Shown here: positions 47,821-61,449 of the stretch, one piece after another | Numbering within the stretch: the stretch's first letter is position 1 | Layout of the letters: every line of letters starts with the position of its first letter | Source: Hydractinia symbiolongicarpus | Lineage: Eukaryota; Cnidaria; Hydrozoa; Anthoathecata; Hydractiniidae | DNA length: 64,000 nucleotides | Direction of reading: 5' to 3' | NCBI RefSeq assembly: GCF_029227915.1 | Contig: NC_079878.1 | Location: 17,920,001 to 17,984,000, forward strand | Notes under the pieces: model-generated | The model's database searches: none | Told to the model about the DNA's origin: nothing | The model's input: the letters and a program-made list of their open reading frames with translations, nothing else | Program-made: the position numbers and the translations under genes

Positions 47821-49874
47821 TTCCATTCCTCAGTGGCCATAGAACACCATCAACTACATGCGCAGTCTTCTAAAGGCTGTATTTCGGCTTATTGCAGCCT
47901 AATAGGGGCCTTACACGTAAATCACGTGCTTCAAGTAGCCTAGACTGGTGCGGATCGGTCTAGTCCTTCAGCTTTCAATGAACTGCGTTGCCTCAAGTCA
48001 TTTTCCTTTCCGCAATGGCCATAGCACACCATCAACTGCATGCACGGCCTTCTAAAATTTGTAGTACGGTCTTTTGCAGCCTAATAGGGGCCTTATACGT
48101 GAATTACGTGCTTCTACGAGCATAGACCGGCAGGGATCAGTCTAATCCTTTCACACTCTATGAACTACGACGCCTTAAATCGTTTTCTATTCCGCAATGG
48201 CCATAGAACACCGTCAAATACGTGCCCAAACTTCTAAAGCTTATAATACGGCCTTTTGCAGCCTAATAAGGTCCTTACACGTAAATGACGTCCTTCTACA
48301 AGCATAGACAGGTGAGGATCGGATCAGTCTTTCCATCTCAATGGACTACGACGTCTCAAGTGGTTTTCCATTCCGCAATGGTCATGGAACACCGTCAAGT
48401 ACGTGCACAATCTTCTAAAGGATATAATACGGCCTATTGCAGGCTAATAAGGGTCTTCCACGTAAATGACGTGCTTTTACGAGCATAGACAGGTGGCCAC
48501 AGGTATAGTCCTTGCACTCTTAATGGACTACGACGCGTCAAGTCGTTTTCCATTCCGCAATGGCCATAGAACACCGTCAAGTACGTGCACAGTCTTCCAA
48601 AAGGTTATAACACGGCCTTTTGCAGCCTGATAAAGGCCTTACAAGTAAATGACGTGCTTCTACCAGCATAGACAGGTGGCCAAAAGTCTAGTCCTTCCAC
48701 TCATCATGGACTACGACGTCTCAAGTCGTTTTTCATTCTGCAATGGCCACAGAACACCATGAACTGCATGCACGGCCTTCTAAAATTTGTAGTACGGTCT
48801 TTTGCAGCCTAATAAAGGCCTTACACGTAAATCACGTGCTTCCACGAGTATAGACAGGTGGGAATCAGTTTAGTTATCGACCCTCAATGGACTACGACGA
48901 CTCAGGTGGTTTTCCAATCGGCATTGGCTATAGAACACCGTAAAGTTCGTGCACAGTCTTCCAAAAGGTTATAATACGGCCTTTTGCAGCCTAATAAGTG
49001 CCTAACACGTAAATCAGGACCTTCCCGGAGCCCAGACTTGTTGCCATAGGTCAAGCACGTGAACATTCTTCTAAAGGTTATAATACGGTCTTTTGCATGC
49101 TAATAAGCGCCATACACGGGAATGACGTGCTTCTACGAGCATAGACCGGTGAGGATCGGTTTAGTCTTTCCACTCTCAATGTACTACGACGACCCAAGTG
49201 GTTTTCCAATCCGCATTGGCCATAGAACACCGTGAAGTTCGTCATTAGTCTTCTAAATGTTGTGATATGGCATTTTGCAGCCCAGTAACGGCCATTCACG
49301 TTAGTCACGTGCTTCCACGACCATAGACCGGTGGGGATTACTCTAGTCCTTCCACTGTCAATGGACTACGACGCCTCAAGTCGTTTTCCATTCCGCAATA
49401 GCCATAGAACACCATCAAGTACGTGCACAGTCTTCTAAAGATTAAAATACGGCCTTCTGCAGCCTAACAGGGACCTTACACGTAAATTACGTGCTTCAAG
49501 TAGCCTAGACTTGTTGCCATAGGTCTAGTCATTCCACTCATCATGGACTACAACGCCTCAAGTCGTTTTCCATTCTGCAATGGCCATAGAACACCATCAA
49601 CTACATGCTCAGTCTTCTAAAGGCTGTAATACGGCTTTTTACAGCCTAACAGGGACCTCACACGTAAATCACGTGCTTCAAGTAGCCTAGACCGGCGGGG
49701 ATCAGTCTAGTCCTTCCACCCATCATGGACTACGACGCCTCAAGTCGTCTTTCATTCTGCAATGGCCATAGAACACCATCAACTGCATGCACGGCCTTCT
49801 AAAATTTGTAGTACGGTCTTTTGCAGCCTAATAGGGGCCTTATACGTGAATTACGTGCTTCTACGAGCATAGAC
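47060..49874. repeat. Diverged-monomer block, copy 1 (partner 11,575 bp downstream)
   Basis: This matches 58635-61449 at a constant 11,575 bp, checked at CGTCATTAGTC (47303 and 58878 region), CCATCTCAATGG (48333 and 59908), AGCGCCATACACGGG (49104 and 60679) and the shortened monomer. It is rich in L, M, N and second-form F monomers. It overlaps the end of the 19-mer copy 2. The blocks part at about 49874, ACCGGCAGGG here and ACCGGTGAGG in the partner. Confidence 0.9.
48887..49178. repeat. Monomer pair with a ~72-bp internal deletion, copy 1
   Basis: The starts at 48887 and 49179 are 292 bp apart, 182 plus 110. At 49049-49055 the tail TTGCCATAGGTC runs into AAGCACGTGAACATTC, skipping the end of one monomer and the first third of the next. 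GTC is shared by GGTCTAG in the tail and CCGTCAAG in the middle of the monomer, so a short microhomology sits at the join. Confidence 0.85.
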
Positions 49875-51176
49875 CGGCAGGGATCAGTCTAATCCTTTCA
49901 CACTCTATGAACTACGACGCCTCAAATCGTTTTTCATTCTGCAATGGCCATAGAACACCATCAACTGCATGCACGGTCTTCTAAAATTTGTAGTACGGTC
50001 TTTTGCAGCCTAATAGGTGACTTATTTGTGAATTACGTGCTTCTCCGAGCATAGACCGGTGAGGATCGGTTCAGTCTTTCCACTCTCAATGGACTACGAC
50101 GTCTCAAATGGTTTTCCATTCCGCAATGGCCATGGAACACCGTCAAATACGTGCACAATCTTCTAAAGGATATAATACGGCCTATTGCAGGCTAATAAGG
50201 GTCTTCCACGTAAATGACGTGCTTCTACGAGCATAAACAGGTGGCCACAGGTATAGTCCTTGCACTCTTAATGGACTACGACGCGTAAAGTCGTTTTCCA
50301 TTCCTCAGTGGCCATAAAACACCATCAACTACGTGCCCAAACTTCTAAAGCTTATAATACGGCCTTTTGCAGCCTAATAAGGGCCTTGCACGTAAATGAC
50401 GTTCTACTACGAGCATAGACAGGTGGCCATAGGTCTAGTCCTTGCACTCTTAATGGACTATGACGCATCAAGTCGTTTTCCATTCCTCAATGGCCATAGA
50501 AACCATCAACTACATTCCCAGTCTTCTAAATGCTGTAATATGGCTTTTTGCAGCCTAACAGGGATCTTACACGTAAATCACGTCTTCCAGGAGCCTAGAC
50601 AGGGGAGGATCGGTCTGATCCTTCCCCTCTCAATGGACTACGACACCTCAAGTCGTTTTCCATTCCGCAATGGCCATAGAACACCGTCAAGTACGTGCAC
50701 AGTCTTCCAAAAAGTTATTATACGGCCTTTTGCTGTCGAATAAAGGCCTTACACGTAAATGACGTGCTTCTACGAGCATAGACCGGCGGGGATCAGTCTA
50801 GTCCTTTCACACTCTATGAACTACGACGTCTCAAATCGTTTTCTATTCCGCAATGGCCATAGAACACCGTCAAGTACGTGCACAAACTTCTAAAGGTTAT
50901 AATACGGCCTTTTGCAGCCTAATAAGAGCCTAACACGTAAAAAACGACCTTCCCGGAGCCCAGACTTGTTGCCATAGGTCTTGTCCTTCCACTCATCATG
51001 GACTACGACGCCTCAAGTCGTTTTTCATTCTGCAATGGCCATAGAACACCATCAACTGCATGCACGGCCTTCTAAATTTGTAGTACGGTCTTTTGCAGCC
51101 TAATAGGGCCTTATACGTGAATGACGTGCTTCCACGAGCATAGGCAGGTAGCCATAGGTCTAGTCCTTGCACTCTT
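49875..51176. repeat. D-E-F then B, C/H, I, A monomers
   Basis: 49893-50455 copies 39412-39974. The next monomers match 43100-43640. Near 50501 two bases are lost in CATAGAAACCATCAAC (usually GAACACCATC). That shift lengthens one stop-free frame to 115 codons, showing how such frames arise by chance. GTAAAAAACGACC near 50937 is shared with 40456 and 51482. Confidence 0.8.
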
Positions 51177-52633
51177 ATTGGACTATGACGCATCAAGTCG
51201 TTTTCCATTCCTCAATGGCCATAGAACACCATCAACTACATGCACAGTCTTCTAAATGCTGTAATACGGCTTTTTGCAGCCTAACAGGAATCTTACAAGT
51301 AAATCACGTGTTCCAGGAGCCTAGACAGGTGAGGATCGGTCTGATCCTTCCCCTCTCAATGGACTACGACGCCTCAAGTCGTTTTCCATTCCACAATGGC
51401 CATAGAACACCGTCAAGTACGTGCACAGTCTTCCAAAAGGTTATAATATGGCCTTTTGCAGCCTAATAAGAGCCTAACACGTAAAAAACGACCTTCCCGG
51501 AGCCCAGACTTGTTGCCATAGGTCTTGTCATTCCACTCATCATGGACTACAACGCCTCAAGTCGTTTTCCATGCTGCAATGGCCATAGAACACCATCAAC
51601 TACATGCACAATCTTCTAAAGGCTGTAATACGGCTTTTTGCAGCCTAACAGGGACCTTACACGTAAATCACGTGCTTCAAATAGCCTAGAGCGGCGGGGA
51701 TCAGTCTAGTCCTTTCACACTCTATGAACTACGACGCCTAAAATCGTTTTCTATTCCGCAATGGCCATAGAACACCGTCAAGTACGTGCCCAAACTTCTA
51801 AAGCTTATAATACGGCCTTTTGCAGCATAATAAGGGCCTTACACGTAAATGACGTGCTTCTACGAGCATAGACCGGTGAGGATCGGTTCAGTCTTTCCAC
51901 TCTTAATGGACTGCGACGTCTCAAGTCGTTTTCCATTCCGCAATAGCCATAGAACACCATCAAATACGTGCACAGTCTTCTAAAGATTATAATACGGCCT
52001 TCTGCAGCCTAATAAGGGCCTAACACGTAAATCACGACCTTCCCGGAGCCCAGACTTGTTGCCATAGGTCTAGTCCTTGCACTCATCATGGACTACGACG
52101 CCTCAAGTCGTTTTCTATTCCGCAATGGCCATAGAACACCGTCAAGTACGTGCACAATCTTCTAAAGGTTATAATACGGCCTTTTGCAGCCTAATAAGAG
52201 CCTAACACGTAAATTACGTGCTTCTACGAGCATAGACAGGTGGCAATAGGTCTAGTCCTTGCACTCTTAATGGACTACGACGCATCAAGTTGTTTTCCAG
52301 TCCTCAATAGCCATAGAACACCGTCAAGTACGTGCACAGTCTTCCAAAACGTTATTATACGGCCTTTTGCTGTCGAATAAAGGCCTTACACGTAAATGAC
52401 GTGCTTCTACGAGCATAGACCGGCGGGGATCAGTCTAGTCCTTTCACACTCTATGAACTACGACGCCTCAAATCGTTTTCTATTCCGCAATGGCCATAGA
52501 ACACCGTCAAGTACGTGCACAAACTTCTAAAGGTTATAATACGGCCTTTTGCAGCCTAATAAGAGCCTAACACGTAAATCACGACCTTCCCGGAGCCCAG
52601 ACTTGTTGCCATAGGTCTAGTCCTTGCACTCTT
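51177..52633. repeat. 8-monomer HOR (B C J I G K H I), copy 1 (1,457 bp)
   Basis: B with CTTATTGGAC at 51177 recurs at 52634. Later marks are 1,455 bp apart (GGTGGCAATAGG at 52240 and 53695), the 2-bp difference coming from small indels. It is the first eight monomers of the 19-mer, so the 8-mer is a sub-unit that was duplicated on its own here. Confidence 0.87.
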
Positions 52634-55395
52634 ATTGGACTATGACGCATCAAGTCGTTTTCCATTCCTCAATGGCCATAGAACACCATCAACTACATGC
52701 ACAGTCTTCTAAATGCTGTAATACGGCTTTTTGCAGCCTAACAGGAATCTTACAAGTAAATCACGTGTTCCAGGAGCCTAGACAGGTGAGGATCGGTCTG
52801 ATCCTTCCACTCTCAATGGACTACGACGCCTCAAGTCGTTTTCCATTCCACAATGGCCATAGAACACCGTCAAGTACGTGCACAGTCTTCCAAAAAGTTA
52901 TAATATGGCCTTTTGCAGCCTAATAAGAGCCTAACACGTAAATAACGACCTTCCCGGAGCCCAGACTTGTTGCCATAGGTCTAGTCATTCCACTCATCAT
53001 GGACTACAACGCCTCAAATCGTTTTCCATGCTGCAATGGCCATAGAACACCATCAACTACATGCACAATCTTCTAAAGGCTGTAATACGGCTTTTTGCAG
53101 CCTAACAGGGACCTTACACGTAAATCACGTGCTTCAAATAGCCTAGAGCGGCGGGGATCAGTCTAGTCCTTTCACACTCTATGAACTACGACGCCTAAAA
53201 TCGTTTTCTATTCCGCAATGGCCATAGAACACCGTCAAGTACGTGCCCAAACTTCTAAAGCTTATAATACGGCCTTTTGCAGCATAATAATGGCCTTACA
53301 TGTAAATGACGTGCTTCTACGAGCATAGACCGGTGAGGATCGGTTCAGTCTTTCCACTCTTAATGGACTGCGACGTCTCAAGTCGTTTTCCATTCCGCAA
53401 TAGCCATAGAACACCATCAAATACGTGCACAGTCTTCTAAAGATTATAATACGGCCTTCTGCAGCCTAATAAGGGCCTAACACGTAAATCACGACCTTCC
53501 CGGAGCCCAGACTTGTTGCCATAGGTCTAGTCCTTGCACTCATCATGGACTACGACGCCTCAAGTCGTTTTCTATTCCGCAATGGCCATAGAACACCGTT
53601 AAGTACGTGCACAATCTTCTAAAGGTTATAATACGGCCTTTTGCAGCCTAATAAGAGCCTAACACGTAAATTACGTGCTTCTACGAGCATAGACAGGTGG
53701 CAATAGGTCTAGTCCTTGCACTCTTAATGGACTACGACGCATCAAGTTGTTTTCCAGTCCTCAATAGCCATAGAACACCGTCAAGTACGTGCACAGTCTT
53801 CCAAAACGTTATTATACGGCCTTTTGCTGTCGAATAAAGGCCTTACACGTAAATGACGTGCTTCTACGAGCATAGACCGGCGGGGATCAGTCTAGTCCTT
53901 TCACACTCTATGAACTACGACGCCTCAAATCGTTTTCTATTCCGCAATGGCCATAGAACACCGTCAAGTACGTGCACAAACTTCTAAAGGTTATAATACG
54001 GCCTTTTGCAGCCTAATAAGAGCCTAACACGTAAATCACGACCTTCCCGGAGCCCAGACTTGTTGCCATAGGTCTAGTCCTTCCACTCATCATGGACTAC
54101 GACGCCTCAAGTCGTTTTTCATTCTGCAATGGCCATAGAACACCATCAACTGCATGCACGGCCTTCTAAAATTTGTAGTACGGTCTTTTGCAGCCTAATA
54201 GGGCCTTATACGTGAATGACGTGCTTCTACGAGCATAGACAGGTGGCCATAGGTCTAGTCCTTGCACTCTTAATGGACTATGACGCCTCAAGTCGTTTTC
54301 CATTCCACAATGGCCATAGAACACCGTCAAGTACGTGCACAGTCTTCCAAAAGGTTATAATATGGCCTTTTGCAGCCTAATAAGAGCCTAACACGTAAAT
54401 AACGACCTACCCGGAGCCCAGACTTGTTGCCATAGGTCTAGTCCTTTCACACTCTATGAACTACGACGCCTCAAATCGTTTTTCATTCTGCAATGGCCAT
54501 AGAACACCATCAACTGCATGCACGGTCTTCTAAAATTTGTAGTACGGTCTTTTGCAGCCTAATAGGTGCCTTATTTGTGAATTACGTGCTTCTCCGAGCA
54601 TAGACCGGTGAAGATCGGTTCAGTCTTTCCACTCTCAATGGACTACGGCGTCTCAAGTGGTTTTCCATTCCGCAATGGCCATGGAACACCGTCAAATACG
54701 TGCACAATCTTCTAAAGGATATAATACGGCCTATTGCAGGCTAATAAGGGTCTTCCACGTAAATGACGTGCTTCTACGAGCATAAACAGGTAGCCACAGG
54801 TATAGTCCTTGCACTCTTAATGGACTACGACGCGTCAAGTCGTTTTCCATTCCTCAATGGCCATAGAACACCATCAACTACATTCCCAGTCTTCTAAATG
54901 CTGTAATACGGCTTTTTGCAGCCTAACAGGGATCTTACACGTAAATCACGTCTTCCAGGAGCCTAGACAGGTGAGGATCGGTCTGATCCTTCCCCTCTCA
55001 ATGGACTACGACACCTCAAGTCGTTTTCCATTCCGCAATGGCCATAGAACACCGTCAAGTACGTGCACAGTCTTCCAAAAAGTTATTATACGGCCTTTTG
55101 CTGTCGAATAAAGGCCTTACACGTAAATGACGTGCTTCTACGAGCATAGACCGGCGGGGATCAGTCTAGTCCTTTCACACTCTATGAACTACGACGCCTC
55201 AAATCGTTTTCTATTCCGCAATGGCCATAGAACACCGTCAAGTACGTGCACAAACTTCTAAAGGTTATAATACGGCCTTTTGCAGCCTAATAAGAGCCTA
55301 ACACGTAAATCACGACCTTCCCGGAGCCCAGACTTGTTGCCATAGGTCTAGTCCTTCCACTCATCATGGACTACGACGCCTCAAGTCGTTTTTCA
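52545..55395. repeat. Copy of 40,790-43,640 at an offset of 11,755 bp
   Basis: The constant offset holds at GCAGCATAATAATGG (41524 and 53279), the K mark (41940 and 53695) and the F/B hybrid (43102 and 54857). It equally matches the 19-mer copy 2 at 8,297 bp. It contains the B to A part of the 19-mer (about 16 monomers) but lacks the L-M-E end; near 55395 it passes to the short-AAATTTG form of A. Confidence 0.9.
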
Positions 55396-58240
55396 TTCTG
55401 CAATGGCCATAGAACACCATAAACTGCATGCACGGCCTTCTAAATTTGTAGTACGGTCTTTTGCAGCCTAATAGGGCCTTATACGTGAATGACGTGCTTC
55501 CACGAGCATAGACAGGTGGCCATAGGTCTAGTCCTTGCACTCTTATTGGACTATGACGTATCAAGTCGTTTTCCATTCCTCAATGGCCATAGAACACCGT
55601 CAAGTACGTGCACAGTCTTCCAAAAGGTTATAATATGGCCTTTTGCAGCCTAATAAGAGCCTAACACGTAAATAACGACCTTCCCGGAGCCCAGACTTGT
55701 TGCCATAGGTCTAGTCATTCCACTCATCATGGACTACAACGCCTCAAGTCATTTTCCATGCTGCAATGGCCATAGAACACCATCAACTACATGCAGAATC
55801 TTCTAAAGGCTGTAATACGGATTTTTGCAGCCTAACAGGGACCTTACACGTAAATCACGTGCTTCAAATAGCCTAGACCGGCGGGGATCAGTCTAGTCCT
55901 TTCACACTCTATGAACTACGACGCCTAAAATCGTTTTCTATTCCGCAATGGCCATAGAACACCGTCAAGTACGTGCCCAAACTTCTAAAGCTTATAATAC
56001 GGCCTTTTGCAGCCTAATAAGGGCCTTACACGTAAATGACGTGCTTCTACGAGCATAGACCGGTGAGGATCGGTTCAGTCTTTCCACTCTCAATGAACTG
56101 CGACGTCTCAAATCGTTTTCCATTCCGCAATGGCCATAGAACACCGTCAAGTACGTGCACAGTCTTCCAAAAGGTTATAATACGGCCTTTTGCAGCCTAA
56201 TAAAGGCCTTACACGTAAATGACGTGCTTCTACGAGCATGGACAGGTGGCCATAGGTCTAGTCCTTGCACTCATCATGGACTACGACGCCTCAAGTCGTT
56301 TTCTATTCCGCAATGGCCATAGAACACCGTCAAGTACGTGCACAAACTTCTAAAGGTTATAATACGGCCTTTTGCAGCCTAATAAGAGCCTAACACGTAA
56401 ATCACGACCTTCCCGGAGCCTAGACAGGTGAGGATCGGTCTGATCCTTCCCCTCTCAATGGACTACGACGCCTCAAGTCGTTTTCCATTCCGCAATGGCC
56501 ATAGAACACCATCAAGTACGTGCACAGTCTTCTAAAGAATATAATACGGCCTTCTGCAGCCTAAAAAGGGCCTAACACGTAAATGACGTGCTTCTACGAG
56601 CATAGACAGGTGGCCATAGGTCTAGTCCTTGCACTCTTAATGGACTACGACGCATCAAGTCGTTTTCCAGTCCTCAATAGCTATAGAACACCGTCAAGTA
56701 CGTGCACAGTCTTCCAAAACGTTATTATACGGCCTTTTGCTGTCGAAGAAAGGCTTTACACGTAAATGACGTGCTTCTACGAGCATAGACCGGCGGGGAT
56801 CAGTCTAGTCCTTTCACACTCTATGAACTACGACGCCTCAAATCGTTTTCAATTCCGCAATGGCCATAGAACACCATCAACTACATGCACAGTCTTCTAA
56901 ATGCTGTAATACGGCTTTTTGCAGCCTAACCGGGATCTTACAAGTAAATTACGTGTTTCAGGAGCCTAGACAGGTGAGGATCGGTCTGATCCTTCCCCTC
57001 TCAATGGACTACGACGCCTCAAGTCGTTTTCCATTCCGCAATGGCCATAGAACACCATCAAGTACGTGCACAGTCTTCTAAAGATTATAATACGGCCTTC
57101 TGCAGCCTAATAAGGGCCTTACACGTACATTATGTGCTTCGACGACCAAAGACAGGTGGGGATTGGTGTAGTCCTTCCACTCTCAAAGGAATACGACGCC
57201 TCAAGTCGTTTTCCATTCTGCAATGGCCATAGAGCACCATCAACTACATGCACAGACTTCTAAAGGATGTAATACGGCTTTTTGCAGTCTAATAGGGGCC
57301 TTATACGTGAATGACGTGCTTCTACGAGCATAGACCGGTGAGGATCGGTTCAGTCTTTCCACTCTCAATGGACTGCGACGTCTCAAGTCGTTTTCCATTC
57401 CGCAATGGCCATAGAACACCGTCAAGTACGTGCACAGTCTTCCAAAAGGTTATAATACGGCCTTTTGCAGCCTAATAAAGGCCTTACCAAAATGACGTGC
57501 TTCTACGAGCATAGACAGGTGGCCATAGGTCTAGTCCTTGCACTCATCATGGACTACGACACCTCAAGTCGTTTTCTATTCCACAATGGCCATAGAACAC
57601 CGTCAAGTACGTGCACAATCTTCTAAAGGTTATAATACGGCCTTTTGCAGCCTAATAAGAGCCTAACACGTAAATGACGTGCTTCTACGAGCATAGACAG
57701 GTGGCCATAGGTCTAGTCCTTGCACTCTTAATGGACTACGACGCATCAAGTCGTTTTCCAGTCCTCAATAGCCATAGAACACCGTCAAGTACGTGCACAG
57801 TCTTCCAAAACGTTATTATACGGCCTTTTGCTGTCGAATAAAGGCCTTACACGTAAATGACGTGCTTCTACGAGCATAGACCGGCGGGGATCAGTCTAGT
57901 CCTTTCACACTCTATGAACTACGACGCCTCAAGTCGTTTTCCATTCCACAATGGCCATAGAACACCGTCAAGTACGTGCACAGTCTTCCAAAAGGTTATA
58001 ATATGGCCTTTTGCAGCCTAATAAGAGCCTAACACGTAAATAACGACCTTCCCGGAGCCCAGACTTGCTGCCATAGGTCTAGTCCTTCCACGCATCATGG
58101 ACTACGACGCCTCAAGTCGTTTTCCATTCTGCAATGGCCATAGAACACCATCAACTGCATGCACGTCCTTCTAAAATTTGTAGTACGGTCTTTTGCAGCC
58201 TAATAGGGGCCTTATACGTGAATTACGTGCTTATACGAGC
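55396..58240. repeat. Mixed HOR region with chimeric monomers
   Basis: Near 55570 a B front (CCATTCCTCAATGGCC) runs into a C back. Near 56415 an I-type tail, CTTCCCGGAGCC, is joined to the B tail TAGACAGGTGAGGATCGG. 56570-56760 carries the CAATAGCTATAG mark of the 5.3-6.5 kb and 31.6-32.8 kb blocks. 57050-57545 matches 19650-20145 at 37,398 bp, sharing GTACATTATGTGCTTCGACG. At 57486 three bases are lost in CCTTACCAAAATGACG. Confidence 0.8.
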
Positions 58241-58634
58241 ATAGACGGGTGAGGATCGGTTCAGTCTTTCCACTCTCAATGGACTACGACGTCTCAAGTG
58301 GTTTTCCATTCCGCAATGGTCATGGAACACCGTCAAGTACGTGCACAATCTTCTAAAGGATATAATACGGCCTATTGCAGGCTAATAAGGGTCTTCCACG
58401 TAAATGACGTGCTTATACGAGCATAGACAGGTAGCCACAGGTATAGTCCTTGCACTCTTAATGGACTACGACGCGTCAAGTCGTTTTCCATTCCGCAATG
58501 GCCATAGAACACCGTCAAGTACGTGCACAGTCTTCCAAAAGGTTATAACACGGCCTTTTGCAGCCTGATAAAGGCCTTACAAGTAAATGACGTGCTTCTA
58601 CCAGCATAGACAGGTGGCCATATGTCTAGTCCTT
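58241..58634. repeat. E and G-like monomers, start of a 1,637-bp step
   Basis: CAGCCTGATAAAGG with TACAAGTAAATG and TACCAGCATAG occurs at 58561 and 60198 (1,637 bp, nine monomers) and at 48623. This makes the region a third copy of the 48.3-48.7 kb segment. Confidence 0.8.
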
Positions 58635-61449
58635 CCACTCATCATGGACTACGACGTCTCAAGTCGTTTTTCATTCTGCAATGGCCACAGAACACCATCA
58701 ACTGCATGCACCGCCTTCTAAAATTTGTAGTACGGTCTTTTGCAGCCTAATAAAGGCCTTACACGTAAATCACGTGCTTCCACGAGTATAGACAGGTGGG
58801 AATCAGTTTAGTTATCGACCCTCAATGGACTACGACGACTCAAGTGGTTTTCCAATCCGCATTGGCTATAGAACACCGTGAAGTTCGTCATTAGTCTTCT
58901 AAAGGTTGTAATACGGCATTTTGCAGCCCAGAAACGGCCTTACACGTTAGTCACGTGCTTCCACGACCATAGACCGGTGGGGATTGGTCTAGTCCTTCCA
59001 CTCATCATGGACTACGACGCCTCAAGTCGTTTTCCATTCTGCAATGGTCATAGAACACCATCAACTGCATGCACGGCCTTCTAAAATTTGTAGTACGGTC
59101 TTTTGCAGCCTAATAGGGGCCTTATACGTGAATTACGTGCTTCTACGAGCATAGACCGGTGAGGATCGGTTCAGTCTTTCCACTCTCAATGGACTACGAC
59201 GTCTCAAGTGGTTTTCCATTCCGCAATGGCCATGGAACACCGTCAAGTACGTGCACAATCTTCTAAAGGATATAATACGGCCTATTGCAGGCTAATAAGG
59301 GTCTTCCACGTAAATGACGTGCTTTTACGAGCATAGACAGGTGGCCACAGGTATAGTCCTTGCACTCTTAATGGACTACGACGCGTCAAGTCGTTTTCCA
59401 TTCCTCAGTGGCCATAGAACACCATCAACTACATGCGCAGTCTTCTAAAGGCTGTATTTCGGCTTATTGCAGCCTAATAGGGGCCTTACACGTAAATCAC
59501 GTGCTTCAAGTAGCCTAGACTGGTGCGGATCGGTCTAGTCCTTCAGCTTTCAATGAACTGCGTTGCCTCAAGTCATTTTCCTTTCCGCAATGGCCATAGC
59601 ACACCATCAACTGCATGCACGGCCTTCTAAAATTTGTAGTACGGTCTTTTGCAGCCTAATAGGGGCCTTATACGTGAATTACGTGCTTCTACGAGCATAG
59701 ACCGGCAGGGATCAGTCTAATCCTTTCACACTCTATGAACTACGACGCCTTAAATCGTTTTCTATTCCGCAATGGCCATAGAACACCGTCAAATACGTGC
59801 CCAAACTTCTAAAGCTTATAATACGGCCTTTTGCAGCCTAATAAGGTCCTTACACGTAAATGACGTTCTTCTACAAGCATAGACAGGTGAGGATCGGATC
59901 AGTCTTTCCATCTCAATGGACTACGACGTCTCAAGTGGTTTTCCATTCCGCAATGGTCATGGAACACCGTCAAGTACGTGCACAATCTTCTAAAGGATAT
60001 AATACGGCCTATTGCAGGCTAATAAGGGTCTTCCACGTAAATGACGTGCTTTTACGAGCATAGACAGGTGGCCACAGGTATAGTCCTTGCACTCTTAATG
60101 GACTACGACGCGTCAAGTCGTTTTCCATTCCGCAATGGCCATAGAACACCGTCAAGTACGTGCACAGTCTTCCAAAAGGTTATAACACGGCCTTTTGCAG
60201 CCTGATAAAGGCCTTACAAGTAAATGACGTGCTTCTACCAGCATAGACAGGTGGCCAAAAGTCTAGTCCTTCCACTCATCATGGACTACGACGTCTCAAG
60301 TCGTTTTTCATTCTGCAATGGCCACAGAACACCATGAACTGCATGCACGGCCTTCTAAAATTTGTAGTACGGTGTTTTGCAGCCTAATAAAGGCCTTACA
60401 CGTAAATCACGTGCTTCCACGAGTATAGACAGGTGGGAATCAGTTTAGTTATCGACCCTCAATGGACTACGACGACTCAGGTGGTTTTCCAATCCGCATT
60501 GGCTATAGAACACCGTGAAGTTCGTGCACAGTCTTCCAAAAGGTTATAATACGGCCTTTTGCAGCCTAATAAGTGCCTAACACGTAAATCAGGACCTTCC
60601 CGGAGCCCAGACTTGTTGCCATAGGTCAAGCACGTGAACATTCTTCTAAAGGTTATAATACGGTCTTTTGCATGCTAATAAGCGCCATACACGGGAATGA
60701 CGTGCTTCTACGAGCATAGACCGGTGAGGATCGGTTTAGTCTTTCCACTCTCAATGTACTACGACGACCCAAGTGGTTTTCCAATCCGCATTGGCCATAG
60801 AACACCGTGAAGTTCGTCATTAGTCTTCTAAATGTTGTGATATGGCATTTTGCAGCCCAGTAACGGCCATTCACGTTAGTCACGTGCTTCCACGACCATA
60901 GACCGGTGGGGATTACTCTAGTCCTTCCACTGTCAATGGACTACGACGCCTCAAGTCGTTTTCCATTCCGCAATAGCCATAGAACACCATCAAGTACGTG
61001 CACAGTCTTCTAAAGATTAAAATACGGCCTTCTGCAGCCTAACAGGGACCTTACACGTAAATTACGTGCTTCAAGTAGCCTAGACTTGTTGCCATAGGTC
61101 TAGTCATTCCACTCATCATGGACTACAACGCCTCAAGTCGTTTTCCATTCTGCAATGGCCATAGAACACCATCAACTACATGCTCAGTCTTCTAAAGGCT
61201 GTAATACGGCTTTTTGCAGCCTAACAGGGACCTCACACGTAAATCACGTGCTTCAAGTAGCCTAGACCGGCGGGGATCAGTCTAGTCCTTCCACCCATCA
61301 TGGACTACGACGCCTCAAGTCGTCTTTCATTCTGCAATGGCCATAGAACACCATCAACTGCATGCACGGCCTTCTAAAATTTGTAGTACGGTCTTTTGCA
61401 GCCTAATAGGGGCCTTATACGTGAATTACGTGCTTCTACGAGCATAGAC
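58635..61449. repeat. Diverged-monomer block, copy 2 (partner 11,575 bp upstream)
   Basis: Near-identical to 47060-49874. Small differences include GCACCGCC near 58707 against GCACGGCC, ACGGTGTTTTGC near 60369 against ACGGTCTTTTGC, and CAATCCGCATTGG near 60490 against CAATCGGCATTGG. The upstream flanks differ, so the edge near 58635 is a junction. Confidence 0.9.
60462..60753. repeat. Monomer pair with a ~72-bp internal deletion, copy 2
   Basis: Same 292-bp interval and same join (GGTCAAGCACGTG at 60624) as at 48887-49178, exactly 11,575 bp away. The deletion therefore happened before the block was duplicated. Confidence 0.85.
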
